From a virus: a DNA stretch of 64,000 nt. The notes beneath the pieces were generated by a model, which was not told the DNA's origin, made no database searches, and was given only the letters and a program-made list of their open reading frames with translations. The position numbers were made by a program, and so were the translations under genes. The stretch is from IMG/VR virus record IMGVR_UViG_3300043446_000435, positions 21,441-85,440 of that record. One strand, given 5' to 3'. Of the stretch, positions 30,238-37,921 are shown in pieces; the first letter of the stretch is position 1, and each line of letters begins with the position of its first letter.

Positions 30238-30914
30238 AAATTGGCATCATGTCAGACCTTCACATGTATAAGACTGTTCTGACTGAAGAGACGCCTTGGG
30301 ATTTCGAGCCAGAGCCCGATGTGTTCTATATCTGCGCTGGTGATATCTGCGAAGATGACGATGCTCGCGCTCGTTTTGTTCAGAAGCACTACGATCATAT
30401 GTTTGCTATCAACGGCAATCACGATTACTATGGCGGATATTTCAGCGACGCTATCTATCACACGCTCACGCGCGAAGTGAATGGTATCAAGATCGCTGGC
30501 GCAACGCTATGGACTGACTTATCAAAGTTTCTCGATTGGGTAATGTATGAGAACGGTCTCATCGACTCTCGATATATCTCAGGAGTGACACATCAGCGTA
30601 TGATGGAAACGCACAACGCACACAAGTATTTCTTGCTCAACAGCGAAGCTGATATCATTGTGTCGCATCACACTCCTTCATATCAATCTGTTCATGAGAA
30701 GTATCGTGGTAGCCCGTTCAATTCATCGTTCTCTAATAACATGGACGAGCAGATCCTTGCTATGAAGAAGCCGCCCAAGCTGTGGATTCACGGACATACT
30801 CACGATGAATTCGATTATATGATCGGCGAGACTCGTGTGATCTGCTGGCCTCGCGGCTACAAGAACGAGCGCGACAACTATTGGAACTACAAACCAAAGA
30901 TCGTGGAGATTTGA
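30234..30914 (+). CDS. calcineurin-like metallophosphoesterase
   Basis: 226 residues from GTG 30234, with GGAG seven bases upstream (ATG 30228 is only one base from it). Motifs in order: IMSDLHM (Asp-x-His), YICAGDICED (Gly-Asp), INGNHDYY (Gly-Asn-His-Asp), IVSHHTP and IHGHTHDEFDY. These form the complete bimetal site. Substrate unknown; a phosphodiester in nucleic acid or a nucleotide is likely. Confidence 0.85.
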   Translation: MKIGIMSDLHMYKTVLTEETPWDFEPEPDVFYICAGDICEDDDARARFVQKHYDHMFAINGNHDYYGGYFSDAIYHTLTREVNGIKIAGATLWTDLSKFLDWVMYENGLIDSRYISGVTHQRMMETHNAHKYFLLNSEADIIVSHHTPSYQSVHEKYRGSPFNSSFSNNMDEQILAMKKPPKLWIHGHTHDEFDYMIGETRVICWPRGYKNERDNYWNYKPKIVEI

Positions 30915-30915
30915 T

Positions 30916-31500
30916 ATGAACAGATTTATCCTTGACAAAGATCCGCAAACTGCCGCAGAGTATCATTGCGACAAACACGTTGTCAAAATGATCCTCGAAG
31001 AATGTCAGATGCTTTGCACTGCGCATCGTATTCTTGACGGCGTAGAAACTTTGGGTAAGTCCAAAACTAATCGTAATGTCAAGCGTTGGATTCTTCCAGA
31101 CGAACGCGAAACAGCTCTGTATCACGCCACTCATGTCAATCATCCTTGCACTCAGTGGTCGATGTTCACAACGAACAATTATACTTGGTCGGTATCATTG
31201 CTGCGTTGTTTGCTTGACGAGTATAAGTTTCGCTACAAGAAAGAGCATAAGTGCGAACAGCTATATCCGCTTCTCCAGCGGCTGCCGCACAATATCAAGT
31301 CTGGTCCGCTGACTCTATTTCCACAGGCTATGCCTGATGAATGTAAGCGCGAGCATCCAGTAGAAGGCTATCGTCAATACTATATAGATCACAAGGCGCG
31401 ATTCGCAAAATGGACGGATCGGCCTGTACCGGAGTGGTTCACTTGTTCATCAAACTCACAAACACATCCGGCGACCACGCCGGAGAAAGTATATGGATAA
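30916..31500 (+). CDS. conserved phage protein, often annotated as pyrimidine-dimer-glycosylase-like
   Basis: 194 residues. AAEYHCDKHVVKMILEECQML and NHPCTQWSMFTTNNYTW are diagnostic of a conserved phage family. It is sometimes labelled pyrimidine dimer DNA glycosylase, although the relation to T4 DenV is remote and function is untested. The ATG follows GGAG. The C-terminus is overlapped by the next gene. Confidence 0.65.
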   Translation: MNRFILDKDPQTAAEYHCDKHVVKMILEECQMLCTAHRILDGVETLGKSKTNRNVKRWILPDERETALYHATHVNHPCTQWSMFTTNNYTWSVSLLRCLLDEYKFRYKKEHKCEQLYPLLQRLPHNIKSGPLTLFPQAMPDECKREHPVEGYRQYYIDHKARFAKWTDRPVPEWFTCSSNSQTHPATTPEKVYG

Positions 31501-31679
31501 ACGTAGATCACATCACAGCAGTCTACGATCACCCTAAAGTTGCTGGTGGCGGGATTACTACGTTCGTTCACGGACGAGTAGGTGCTCCAATCACTTGGGA
31601 AGTCGAAGAGTCTACATCGCAGGTTATGAAACTGATTGAGGAAGCAAATGCAAAGCGTGAAGGTTGTAGCTGTAAGTAA
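31443..31679 (+). CDS. small beta-rich phage protein, TTG start
   Basis: 78 residues. I chose TTG 31443 (GGAG eight bases upstream) so the protein starts MFIKLTNTSGDHAG. The open frame to ATG 31410 lies wholly within the previous gene. SIWINVDHITAVYDH resembles small phage proteins with a strand-turn-strand core. The tail has CSC. Function unknown. Confidence 0.55.
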   Translation: MFIKLTNTSGDHAGESIWINVDHITAVYDHPKVAGGGITTFVHGRVGAPITWEVEESTSQVMKLIEEANAKREGCSCK

Positions 31680-32328
31680 GCCAACGATTAGTGATCCTAT
31701 CACTGGTTACATTGTTGGTACCGATGAGTTCATTGCTTATGTTGCTCGTGTAAGTAATCCATCTAATCAAATGAATACGGAGACGGCTCCTAAGCTGCTT
31801 CGTTATCTCGCTAAGAACGCGCATTGGTCTCCATTCGAAATGGTTTCTATTTGCATGGAAATCGACACGACTCGCGACATCGCTCGACAGATCCTCCGTC
31901 ACCGTTCATTTTCTTTCCAAGAGTTCTCGCAGCGTTATGCTGATCCTACAAAAGATCTTGGGTTCGTTACTCGCGAAGCTCGTCTGCAGGATACTAAGAA
32001 TCGTCAGAATAGCATCGAGACCGAAGACGAACAGCTTCAGCGCGATTGGAATCAGATCCAAAGCAACATGCAGGATATGGCTAGAGGCGCATATAAGTGG
32101 GCTATCGAAAATAATATCGCCAAGGAACAGGCTCGAGCTGTGCTTCCCGAAGGACTAATTCAGTCGCGTATGTATATGAACGGGACGCTTCGTAGCTGGA
32201 TTCACTACTGCGAACTGCGTATGGCAAACGGCACTCAGAAAGAGCATCGTGAGATTGCTACTATGGCATGGAACGAAATCACAAAGATTTTCCCTTCCCT
32301 CGCTGACATTCTGTCAGATACTAAATAA
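31648..32328 (+). CDS. thyX: flavin-dependent thymidylate synthase ThyX
   Basis: 226 residues from ATG 31648 after GAGG. The ThyX signature RHRSFSFQEFSQRY fits RHRx7S exactly. HWSPFEMVS, a later ARAVLPEG and RSWIHYCELRM are further conserved blocks for FAD and dUMP binding. It makes dTMP from dUMP with methylene-tetrahydrofolate. It replaces ThyA in this phage and supplies thymidine for replication. Confidence 0.95.
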   Translation: MQSVKVVAVSKPTISDPITGYIVGTDEFIAYVARVSNPSNQMNTETAPKLLRYLAKNAHWSPFEMVSICMEIDTTRDIARQILRHRSFSFQEFSQRYADPTKDLGFVTREARLQDTKNRQNSIETEDEQLQRDWNQIQSNMQDMARGAYKWAIENNIAKEQARAVLPEGLIQSRMYMNGTLRSWIHYCELRMANGTQKEHREIATMAWNEITKIFPSLADILSDTK

Positions 32329-32336
32329 TAGGTACG

Positions 32337-32570
32337 ATGCCTTCATACACTATTGAAAACACACAGACCGGCGAAGTCACTACCGAGATCATGTCTTGGG
32401 ACTCGCTAGAACAGCATCTCGCAGCAAATCCCCACCTAAAGCAAATCATCGGTGCGCCGCCAATCGTCAGCGGCGTATCGGCTGGACGCAACAAACCTGA
32501 CAGCGGCTTTCGCGATATCCTAAAGACTATCAAGAAACGCCATCCAGGTTCAACTGTCAACACATTCTAA
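32337..32570 (+). CDS. small conserved T4-like protein
   Basis: 77 residues. MPSYTIENTQTGEV, then MSWDSLEQHLAANPHLKQII and SGFRDILKTIKKRHPGS, match small proteins next to phoH/thyX in T4-like phages. They look like FmdB-type regulators without the cysteines. Function unknown. Confidence 0.65.
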   Translation: MPSYTIENTQTGEVTTEIMSWDSLEQHLAANPHLKQIIGAPPIVSGVSAGRNKPDSGFRDILKTIKKRHPGSTVNTF

Positions 32571-32640
32571 GGAGGACCGCACGACACAGAACTCGTTCTA
32601 GTTCGTTATGATTCCCTATAACCATAACATCGGAGCAGAC

Positions 32641-33411
32641 ATGAAGCCTGCAATCATAGACGAAGCATTTCTTGAAGCCGAAGCAAGTAAGTATTTGACG
32701 AGAAAAGAACGAAAACAAAAGAAGAGAGCTAAGGGAACAGGTTATCGACAACCTGTGATTCCGAGCTTGTGTCGTGTATCCCCCAAAACAGCAGCGCAAC
32801 GACTCGTCGTCGAAGCATTCAATTCAGACAAGAATATTATCATGCACGGATGCGCGGGAACTGGTAAGACGTTTCTTGCCGTTTGGTTATCAATGAATTC
32901 CGTGCTAGAAGGTGAAGCACCGCGCCCAATCGTAATCCTACGCAGCGTGGTTCCTACACGCGATATTGGTTTTTTACCAGGATCTGCTAAGGACAAAGCC
33001 GCAGTTTACGAAGCTCCGTATTCGGGAATCGTTTCTGAGATTTGTGATAAGAATTACGACTGGCTCAAGCAAAACGGCTACATTCAATTTGACACAACGT
33101 CATTCCTGCGTGGTATGACATTCCGTGATAACATCATCATCGTTGATGAGTGTCAGAATTTATCCGATCACGAAATCCATACTATCATGACTCGCGTGGG
33201 TGAGGGATGTCGTGTTATTTTCTGTGGCGACTTTACGCAGAAAGACTATATCCGTGAAGGCTCGGGAATGAACAATCTACTCAAGATTGCTAGTGAAATG
33301 CGTTCGTTCGAAATTGTGAAGTTTCATAAGGAGGATGTCGTTCGTTCGGGGTTTGTGCGCGAATATATACTAACACGCACAGAACTTGAAGAACGTGGAA
33401 TGATAACTTGA
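32641..33411 (+). CDS. phoH: PhoH-like ATPase
   Basis: 256 residues from ATG 32641 (CGGAG upstream). Walker A is HGCAGTGKTFLAVW and Walker B is IIIVDECQNL; RPIVILRSVVPTRDIGFLPGS and FCGDFTQKD are further PhoH blocks. An RNA helicase/ATPase-like fold of uncertain role, and a hallmark gene of marine and rhizobial T4-like phages. The stop overlaps the start of the nuclease gene. Confidence 0.92.
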   Translation: MKPAIIDEAFLEAEASKYLTRKERKQKKRAKGTGYRQPVIPSLCRVSPKTAAQRLVVEAFNSDKNIIMHGCAGTGKTFLAVWLSMNSVLEGEAPRPIVILRSVVPTRDIGFLPGSAKDKAAVYEAPYSGIVSEICDKNYDWLKQNGYIQFDTTSFLRGMTFRDNIIIVDECQNLSDHEIHTIMTRVGEGCRVIFCGDFTQKDYIREGSGMNNLLKIASEMRSFEIVKFHKEDVVRSGFVREYILTRTELEERGMIT

Positions 33412-34103
33412 GATTTGATCATAGTCCTTACATAGATTTACCAAGAGCAAAACAAATCAACACACCATCGGGGCGTCGCTATCAGACCCCCGATGGAAAC
33501 GTGTATCCTTCCATCACCACAGTTCTGGGCGATCAGCCGGAGAAGAAGAAAGCCATTGCTGAGTGGCGTGCTCGTGTTGGTGAAGCCGAAGCAAACAAAA
33601 TCAGCTCGCAAGCCGCTCGTCGTGGTACCGATCTCCACAACCTTATGGAAACCTACATTTTAGGAGACGAGATTGATGCAAAGAAAATCATGCCCGCGAC
33701 ACTCGCACGTTTTCGTCCTGTTCAGAAATGTCTGGATGAGAATCTACAACTTGTTTATGCGTCTGAAACACCAATGTTCTCAGACATCCTCCGCATCGCA
33801 GGGACCGCAGACTTAATCTGCGAATGGAATGGCGAAGTGACTGTGATTGATTTTAAGACGGCTGCAAGAATGAAGACAGCCGATATGATTACCGACTACT
33901 TCCTACAAGCCACAGCCTACTCGATCATGTTCGAGGAGCATACTGGTATCGAATGTCATCACTTTGCCATTCTCATGGTTTCTGACGAAGGCGAGTTCCA
34001 AGTATTCTCAGGCAAACGCAATGACTACGTCCGCCAATTGATTCGTGTAAGAGATCAATATGAGTGGAGGAAAAGTCTTGACGAACACAGGCAAACCGCT
34101 TAA
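33408..34103 (+). CDS. RecB/Cas4-like PD-(D/E)XK exonuclease
   Basis: 231 residues, TTG start overlapping the phoH stop. RRGTDLHNLMETYI gives the motif I His. GTADLICEWNGEVTVIDFKTA carries the Asp and the Asp-x-Lys of the catalytic core, and QATAYSIMFEE the motif with Gln and Tyr. There are no iron-sulfur cysteines, so it is nearer to phage exonucleases than to Cas4. A role in recombination or host DNA breakdown is likely. Its stop codon abuts the late promoter of the tmRNA. Confidence 0.8.
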   Translation: MRFDHSPYIDLPRAKQINTPSGRRYQTPDGNVYPSITTVLGDQPEKKKAIAEWRARVGEAEANKISSQAARRGTDLHNLMETYILGDEIDAKKIMPATLARFRPVQKCLDENLQLVYASETPMFSDILRIAGTADLICEWNGEVTVIDFKTAARMKTADMITDYFLQATAYSIMFEEHTGIECHHFAILMVSDEGEFQVFSGKRNDYVRQLIRVRDQYEWRKSLDEHRQTA

Positions 34104-34111
34104 TATAAATA
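34104..34111 (+). promoter_or_regulatory. T4-type late promoter for tmRNA
   Basis: Exact TATAAATA immediately after the stop codon of the nuclease gene and just upstream of the tmRNA acceptor segment. Confidence 0.75.
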
Positions 34112-34116
34112 TCACG

Positions 34117-34430
34117 CTGAGGTCGTTGAGGCGTATGGAATAAGCGTTTCGGACGCGGGTGCGATACCCGCCGCCTCCACCATAAACACAAGCGTCCTGC
34201 GAGAGAGTTGCTTTAGGGTAGGACGACAGGAAATAGAACAGCAACTAATACCTGTTCCACTTGTGTTTATGATGGGGGCGAAATAGGTTCGACGGGATGC
34301 AGTAAAGATGCGAAGAGACCAAAAGCACGTTCTAGATGCAAACGACAATGCACCTGTAGCTATGGCACTCGCTGCCTAAGCATGAGCTCGGGAGGAGCTT
34401 GGAAACAGAATCCTCCCACTTCCCACACAT
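34117..34430 (+). ncRNA. ssrA: circularly permuted (two-piece) tmRNA
   Basis: The acceptor piece comes first: TTTCGGACGCGGG, T-loop TGCGATA, CCCGC, then CGCCTCC-A-CCA ending at 34182. After an intervening segment the coding piece starts at 34274 with GGGGGCG, which pairs with CGCCTCC to rebuild the acceptor stem. It continues with AGGTTCGACGGGAT, the tmRNA consensus. The resume codon GCA at 34338 opens a tag of 13 residues, ANDNAPVAMALAA, ending at TAA 34377-34379. GGGAGGA/TCCTCCC downstream gives the pseudoknot region. Helix P2 can form from 34307-34320 and 34121-34134. The outer ends are approximate. It would rescue stalled ribosomes and tag products for ClpXP. Confidence 0.92.
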
Positions 34431-34441
34431 CGAGGTAGATT

Positions 34442-34669
34442 ATGTCTGATTCTAATGATAAGCGTCTCCGCTACGAAGTTCTTTGCACCGCAATTGGTTT
34501 AGTAGATCAAGAACTCTACTGGCGAAAAGAAAGTGGTGAGACTGTGACTGCTCCTCCTACAGAAACATACATCAACAAAGCTAAAGAGCTGATGACATTC
34601 GTTGATGATATCGCTGATCCAACTGTAAAGACTGTCACTCAGCTTCTGACAGAACACATGGGTAAGTGA
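34442..34669 (+). CDS. small hypothetical protein
   Basis: 75 residues, helical, acidic. GAGG lies upstream of the ATG. It sits between the tmRNA and tRNA-Gln(TTG) and may be co-transcribed from the late promoter. No family recognised. Confidence 0.6.
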   Translation: MSDSNDKRLRYEVLCTAIGLVDQELYWRKESGETVTAPPTETYINKAKELMTFVDDIADPTVKTVTQLLTEHMGK

Positions 34670-34673
34670 TCAT

Positions 34674-34749
34674 TCGGGGTTAGTTCAATCGGTAGAACTG
34701 CGGGTTTTGAGTCCGCGTGTTGGTGGTTCGAGTCCATCACCCCGAACCA
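34674..34749 (+). tRNA. tRNA-Gln(TTG)
   Basis: Acceptor TCGGGGT/ACCCCGA, anticodon loop TTTTGAG, T-loop TTCGAGT, A73 and encoded CCA. The T1-A72 pair suits GlnRS. It lies 30 kb from the main island, close to the tmRNA. Confidence 0.92.
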
Positions 34750-34764
34750 ACTTAGGATTATATC

Positions 34765-34959
34765 ATGCAACGTAGACTTACAATCAGCCCTAAAGAACTC
34801 GAAACTCTTACAGAGTGGATCAAAGATATGGATCCACAACCACACAAAATCTCTTTGTTCAGTGAAAGCACAGGAATCGGCTGCTGCATTCGTGCAGAAA
34901 TCGAGACAGCTGAAGGCGAAGGTGTGTGGAAAGATATCACAGACTATGATAATTGGTGA
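34765..34959 (+). CDS. small hypothetical protein
   Basis: 64 residues; a helical start (LTISPKELETLTEWIKDM) and a strand-rich end with GIGCCIRAEIE. No family recognised; coupled closely to the next gene. Confidence 0.55.
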   Translation: MQRRLTISPKELETLTEWIKDMDPQPHKISLFSESTGIGCCIRAEIETAEGEGVWKDITDYDNW

Positions 34960-34962
34960 CAC

Positions 34963-35553
34963 ATGAAAGTCTATATTGGTCCTTATACAAACTGGGTTGG
35001 TCCTTATCAGATCGCTGATTTCATTTTCTTCTGGGTCAACAAGAACGGGATCTACGCTGATGATCCTCCGATCTTTAGTCGTTGGGACTACAAGCTCCAT
35101 GAAAAGGTTGGCGATTGGCTTGCTGACATCGAATGGCTGAATAAACTATGCAGCTGGATTGAGTCAAAGAAAGAGCGCAAGATCAAGATTCGTATTGACA
35201 AATATGATACTTGGTCACTGGATCATACGCTCGCGCTCATCGTTCATCCGATGCTTGTTCAGCTCCGCGAGTGCAATCACGGCTATTTCACTTCAGATCC
35301 AGACGACGCTCCGCATATTGGTAAGGGTGATGAAGTCGACTTTGGTCATAACGATTCGCTCGCGTATGATCGCTACAAGTGGATTATGGATGAACTGATC
35401 TGGACGTTCGAACAGCTGAAGAACGACAACGACTACGATTTGTTCTATAACAAAGAAACTGGTTGGGATTTCGAAGCTACCAAAGCGCACAATGATCGTA
35501 TTGCGAATGGACTTCGTCTCTTTGGTAAGTATTATCGTTCGCTGTGGGACTAA
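34963..35553 (+). CDS. conserved phage protein
   Basis: 196 residues rich in Trp, Tyr and Asp. KIKIRIDKYDTWSLDHTLALIVHPML is a strongly conserved block in a family of large-phage proteins with no known function. Possibly an enzyme, given the clustered Asp/His, but no motif can be named. Confidence 0.65.
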   Translation: MKVYIGPYTNWVGPYQIADFIFFWVNKNGIYADDPPIFSRWDYKLHEKVGDWLADIEWLNKLCSWIESKKERKIKIRIDKYDTWSLDHTLALIVHPMLVQLRECNHGYFTSDPDDAPHIGKGDEVDFGHNDSLAYDRYKWIMDELIWTFEQLKNDNDYDLFYNKETGWDFEATKAHNDRIANGLRLFGKYYRSLWD

Positions 35554-35555
35554 GA

Positions 35556-36182
35556 ATGAATATCGCTTTTGCTGGATGCAGCTACACGACAGGTACTGAG
35601 TTAGATAATCCAGAAAAAGACAGATGGTCTAAAGTCTTGTGCGACGAGATCGGTGCTACAGAATATAACTTTGGCAAGTCTGGTTCTTCGAACGAAATGA
35701 TCTGTATGTCTGTGTTCGAGGATATTCTGTCTAAGCCAGATATAGATTTCCTGGTTGTTCAGTTTACTTCGTGTCTAAGATTCAGTATGGCAACAGACGA
35801 TCTGATTCTTTCGGTCGGTCCGAATCAACGAGGCAGAAACACTACAGAAGAACTGATCTGTAAGATACTGTATTCGGATGGAGAGTTTGGTAACACGAAT
35901 TGGTATAAACTATTCAGATGGAAAGCTGTTGCTCTACATCATCTACTGAACGAAAGAAACATGAATCATATGTTTTTGTTCATGTTAGATAATGAGTCCA
36001 AGAAAATGAAAAACGATAAAATGGTTCCACAATCGTTTCGAGATCGCAGCCTGTTCATAGGCATGAGGGAATACTGCATACACAATGATCTTAAACTTGG
36101 AGCCAAACGTCATCCATTAGAAAAGGCAAGTTCTGCTCTTGCCAAAGATCTAATCTTACCTAAGATGAAAGAATTACTATGA
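35556..36182 (+). CDS. SGNH-hydrolase-like protein
   Basis: 208 residues from ATG 35556. The start IAFAGCSYTTGTELD is a GDSL-type block I with Cys-Ser, FGKSGSSNE a block II, and a late KRHPLEKAS supplies a His. An Asp-x-x-His block V is not clear, so activity is uncertain. Similar proteins are widespread in T4-like phages. Confidence 0.6.
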   Translation: MNIAFAGCSYTTGTELDNPEKDRWSKVLCDEIGATEYNFGKSGSSNEMICMSVFEDILSKPDIDFLVVQFTSCLRFSMATDDLILSVGPNQRGRNTTEELICKILYSDGEFGNTNWYKLFRWKAVALHHLLNERNMNHMFLFMLDNESKKMKNDKMVPQSFRDRSLFIGMREYCIHNDLKLGAKRHPLEKASSALAKDLILPKMKELL

Positions 36183-36292
36183 TTTGGTTCTTAGTCAAAT
36201 ACTACGCCAGCAGAGTATGGTACAAGATCACATTCCGTGAACATCCAATCGAGAAAGCTCGTAAGCAGGATCCGTTTATCTATGAAGAATAA
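36179..36292 (+). CDS. 37-residue basic peptide
   Basis: A short frame MIWFLVKYYASRVWYKITF and onwards to EE-stop fills the space between the SGNH-like and carbamoyltransferase genes. Its ATG overlaps the previous TGA (ATGA). An aromatic, basic N-terminal helix could attach to membrane. A similar Phe/Tyr/Trp-rich microprotein organisation is common in phages. Confidence 0.5.
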   Translation: MIWFLVKYYASRVWYKITFREHPIEKARKQDPFIYEE

Positions 36293-37133
36293 GTATGTGG
36301 GCTTCACTCAGGGATTCCACACAGAATCCCTTGCCATAATTGATGAAGATGGGAACTGCGAGTTTCATCCTCGCGGCTTTGATCCCTCGATTGTAGATAC
36401 AGATAACATCGCGTTCTTCGAACGTCCATATCTCAAGAAAACGCGACAGCTATTCGCTGGACAATATAAGTCAGCGCTGGCTCCGCTCAATCTAAAGCTC
36501 AAGCCAAAGAAATACTTCGCGCATCATTTGTGTCATGCTGCGAATGCGTTTCAGCAATCCAACTACACGAGCGCAAGAGTTGTTGTAGCAGATTCTATTG
36601 GTGAGTGGGATACAGTTAGCATTTGGGATGCTCACTACGATCATTATGGTTACGCACAATACGAAAAGATCCTTTCATACAAATATCCTTTCAGCGTTGG
36701 TCTTTTCTATAGCTCTATCACACAGCTATGCGGATTCAAGCCAAACGCTGAAGAAGGAAAGTTGATGGAGCTTTCCAAGCTAGGAAAGTTGAGTGAAGAT
36801 CTTAATGATCTCATGTTCAAGCAGCTATACGAAATGAATAATCATCGTGGTTGTTCTGGTATGTATCCTTACTATAGCAAAGAAGATATCGCAGCCGGCG
36901 CACAACACACAATAGAAAAGTTTTTGAGATCCTTCTTCAAGGATTCTAAGAATTGTTGTTTCGCTGGCGGAGTTGCGCTCAACAAATTATTCGTTGACAA
37001 GTTGCAAACTATGCACTATAATATATTCGTACCTGAAAATCCTGGTGATCCTGGCTCTGCGATTGGTGCGGCTGCTTTGCTTTATGGGAGAAAGATATGT
37101 TCTATGAAAACTGTGGAAACGACAAGCCACTAA
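36282..37133 (+). CDS. carbamoyltransferase (Kae1-like domain only)
   Basis: 283 residues from ATG 36282. HHLCHAANAF near residue 81 is the metal-binding His cluster. VVADSIGEWDT and CCFAGGVALNKL are conserved in O-carbamoyltransferases of the NodU/TobZ type. Family members are about 550-600 residues with a second YrdC-like domain that makes carbamoyladenylate. Here only the first domain is present. It could carbamoylate a hydroxyl on sugar or modified DNA base, using a partner for activation. kdsA overlaps its 3' end. Confidence 0.75.
   Translation: MKNKYVGFTQGFHTESLAIIDEDGNCEFHPRGFDPSIVDTDNIAFFERPYLKKTRQLFAGQYKSALAPLNLKLKPKKYFAHHLCHAANAFQQSNYTSARVVVADSIGEWDTVSIWDAHYDHYGYAQYEKILSYKYPFSVGLFYSSITQLCGFKPNAEEGKLMELSKLGKLSEDLNDLMFKQLYEMNNHRGCSGMYPYYSKEDIAAGAQHTIEKFLRSFFKDSKNCCFAGGVALNKLFVDKLQTMHYNIFVPENPGDPGSAIGAAALLYGRKICSMKTVETTSH
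36994..37022 (+). promoter_or_regulatory. sigma-70-type promoter inside the carbamoyltransferase gene
   Basis: TTGACA 36994-36999, 17-bp spacer, TATAAT 37017-37022, perfect. It would give kdsA independent transcription. Confidence 0.75.
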
Positions 37134-37921
37134 GCATTATCGCTGGTCCGTGTGTGTTTGAATCTAAGGATCATGCTGTAGAAACTGCGCTCGCGCTACG
37201 CGAAGCCTGTATCAGAGTCGGGCATAAGTTCGACAGAGAAATCAACTTCATTTATAAGACCTCTTTCGATAAGGCTAATCGAAGCTCTGCTGATAGTTAC
37301 AGAAGTGCAGGATTCGACGAAGCCTTTTACGGAATGGAGGCCGTCCGTGGTCGAGGAATCGAAGTTCTCACGGACGTTCACGATGCGTGGCAATGTGAAC
37401 AGGTGCAAGCTGATATCCTACAGATCCCTGCATTCCTTTGCCGACAGACTGATCTTATTCGCGCAGCAGCAGAAAGTGGTAAGCCTGTGAACGTGAAGAA
37501 AGGTCAGTTCTTATCTCCGTGGGAAATGAAGAACGTTGCTGAGAAGCTGCGGAAGTTTGGCTGTGACAAGTATATGTTCACGGAGCGTGGTACGACGTTT
37601 GGTTATAATAATCTAGTCGTCGATATGCGTTCGCTTGAAGTGATGAAGCAATATACCAAAGCTGTCGTTATGGACTGCACTCACGCAGTGCAGCTCCCAG
37701 GCGGTAATGGCACTAGCTCTGGTGGTCAGCGTCAGTATGTTTCAACTATGGCTCGCGCTGCTGTTGCTGTTGGTGTAGCTGCATTGTTCATGGAAGTTCA
37801 TGAATCGCCAGACAATGCGCCTTCTGATGGTCCGAACATGATTTACCTTGACAGCTTCGAGCAAATGATATATGATTTAATAGAATTGGATTATATCTCA
37901 AAGCGGAGCTTGAGGAGATGA
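37097..37921 (+). CDS. kdsA: 3-deoxy-8-phosphooctulonate synthase KdsA
   Basis: 274 residues, full length for KdsA (about 280). All family blocks are present: IIAGPCVFES, YKTSFDKANRSS, EVLTDVHD, LQIPAFLCRQTDLI, NVKKGQFLSPWEM, TERG-TTFGYNNLVVDMRS and EVHESPDNAPSDGPN. It condenses phosphoenolpyruvate with arabinose-5-phosphate to Kdo-8-phosphate, the first committed step of Kdo synthesis. The next steps need a phosphatase (compare 20689) and an activating nucleotidyltransferase (compare 19170). Confidence 0.95.
   Translation: MFYENCGNDKPLSIIAGPCVFESKDHAVETALALREACIRVGHKFDREINFIYKTSFDKANRSSADSYRSAGFDEAFYGMEAVRGRGIEVLTDVHDAWQCEQVQADILQIPAFLCRQTDLIRAAAESGKPVNVKKGQFLSPWEMKNVAEKLRKFGCDKYMFTERGTTFGYNNLVVDMRSLEVMKQYTKAVVMDCTHAVQLPGGNGTSSGGQRQYVSTMARAAVAVGVAALFMEVHESPDNAPSDGPNMIYLDSFEQMIYDLIELDYISKRSLRR
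37848..37876 (+). promoter_or_regulatory. sigma-70-type promoter at the end of kdsA
   Basis: TTGACA 37848-37853, 17-bp spacer, TATGAT 37871-37876. It precedes the gene at 37918. Confidence 0.8.
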
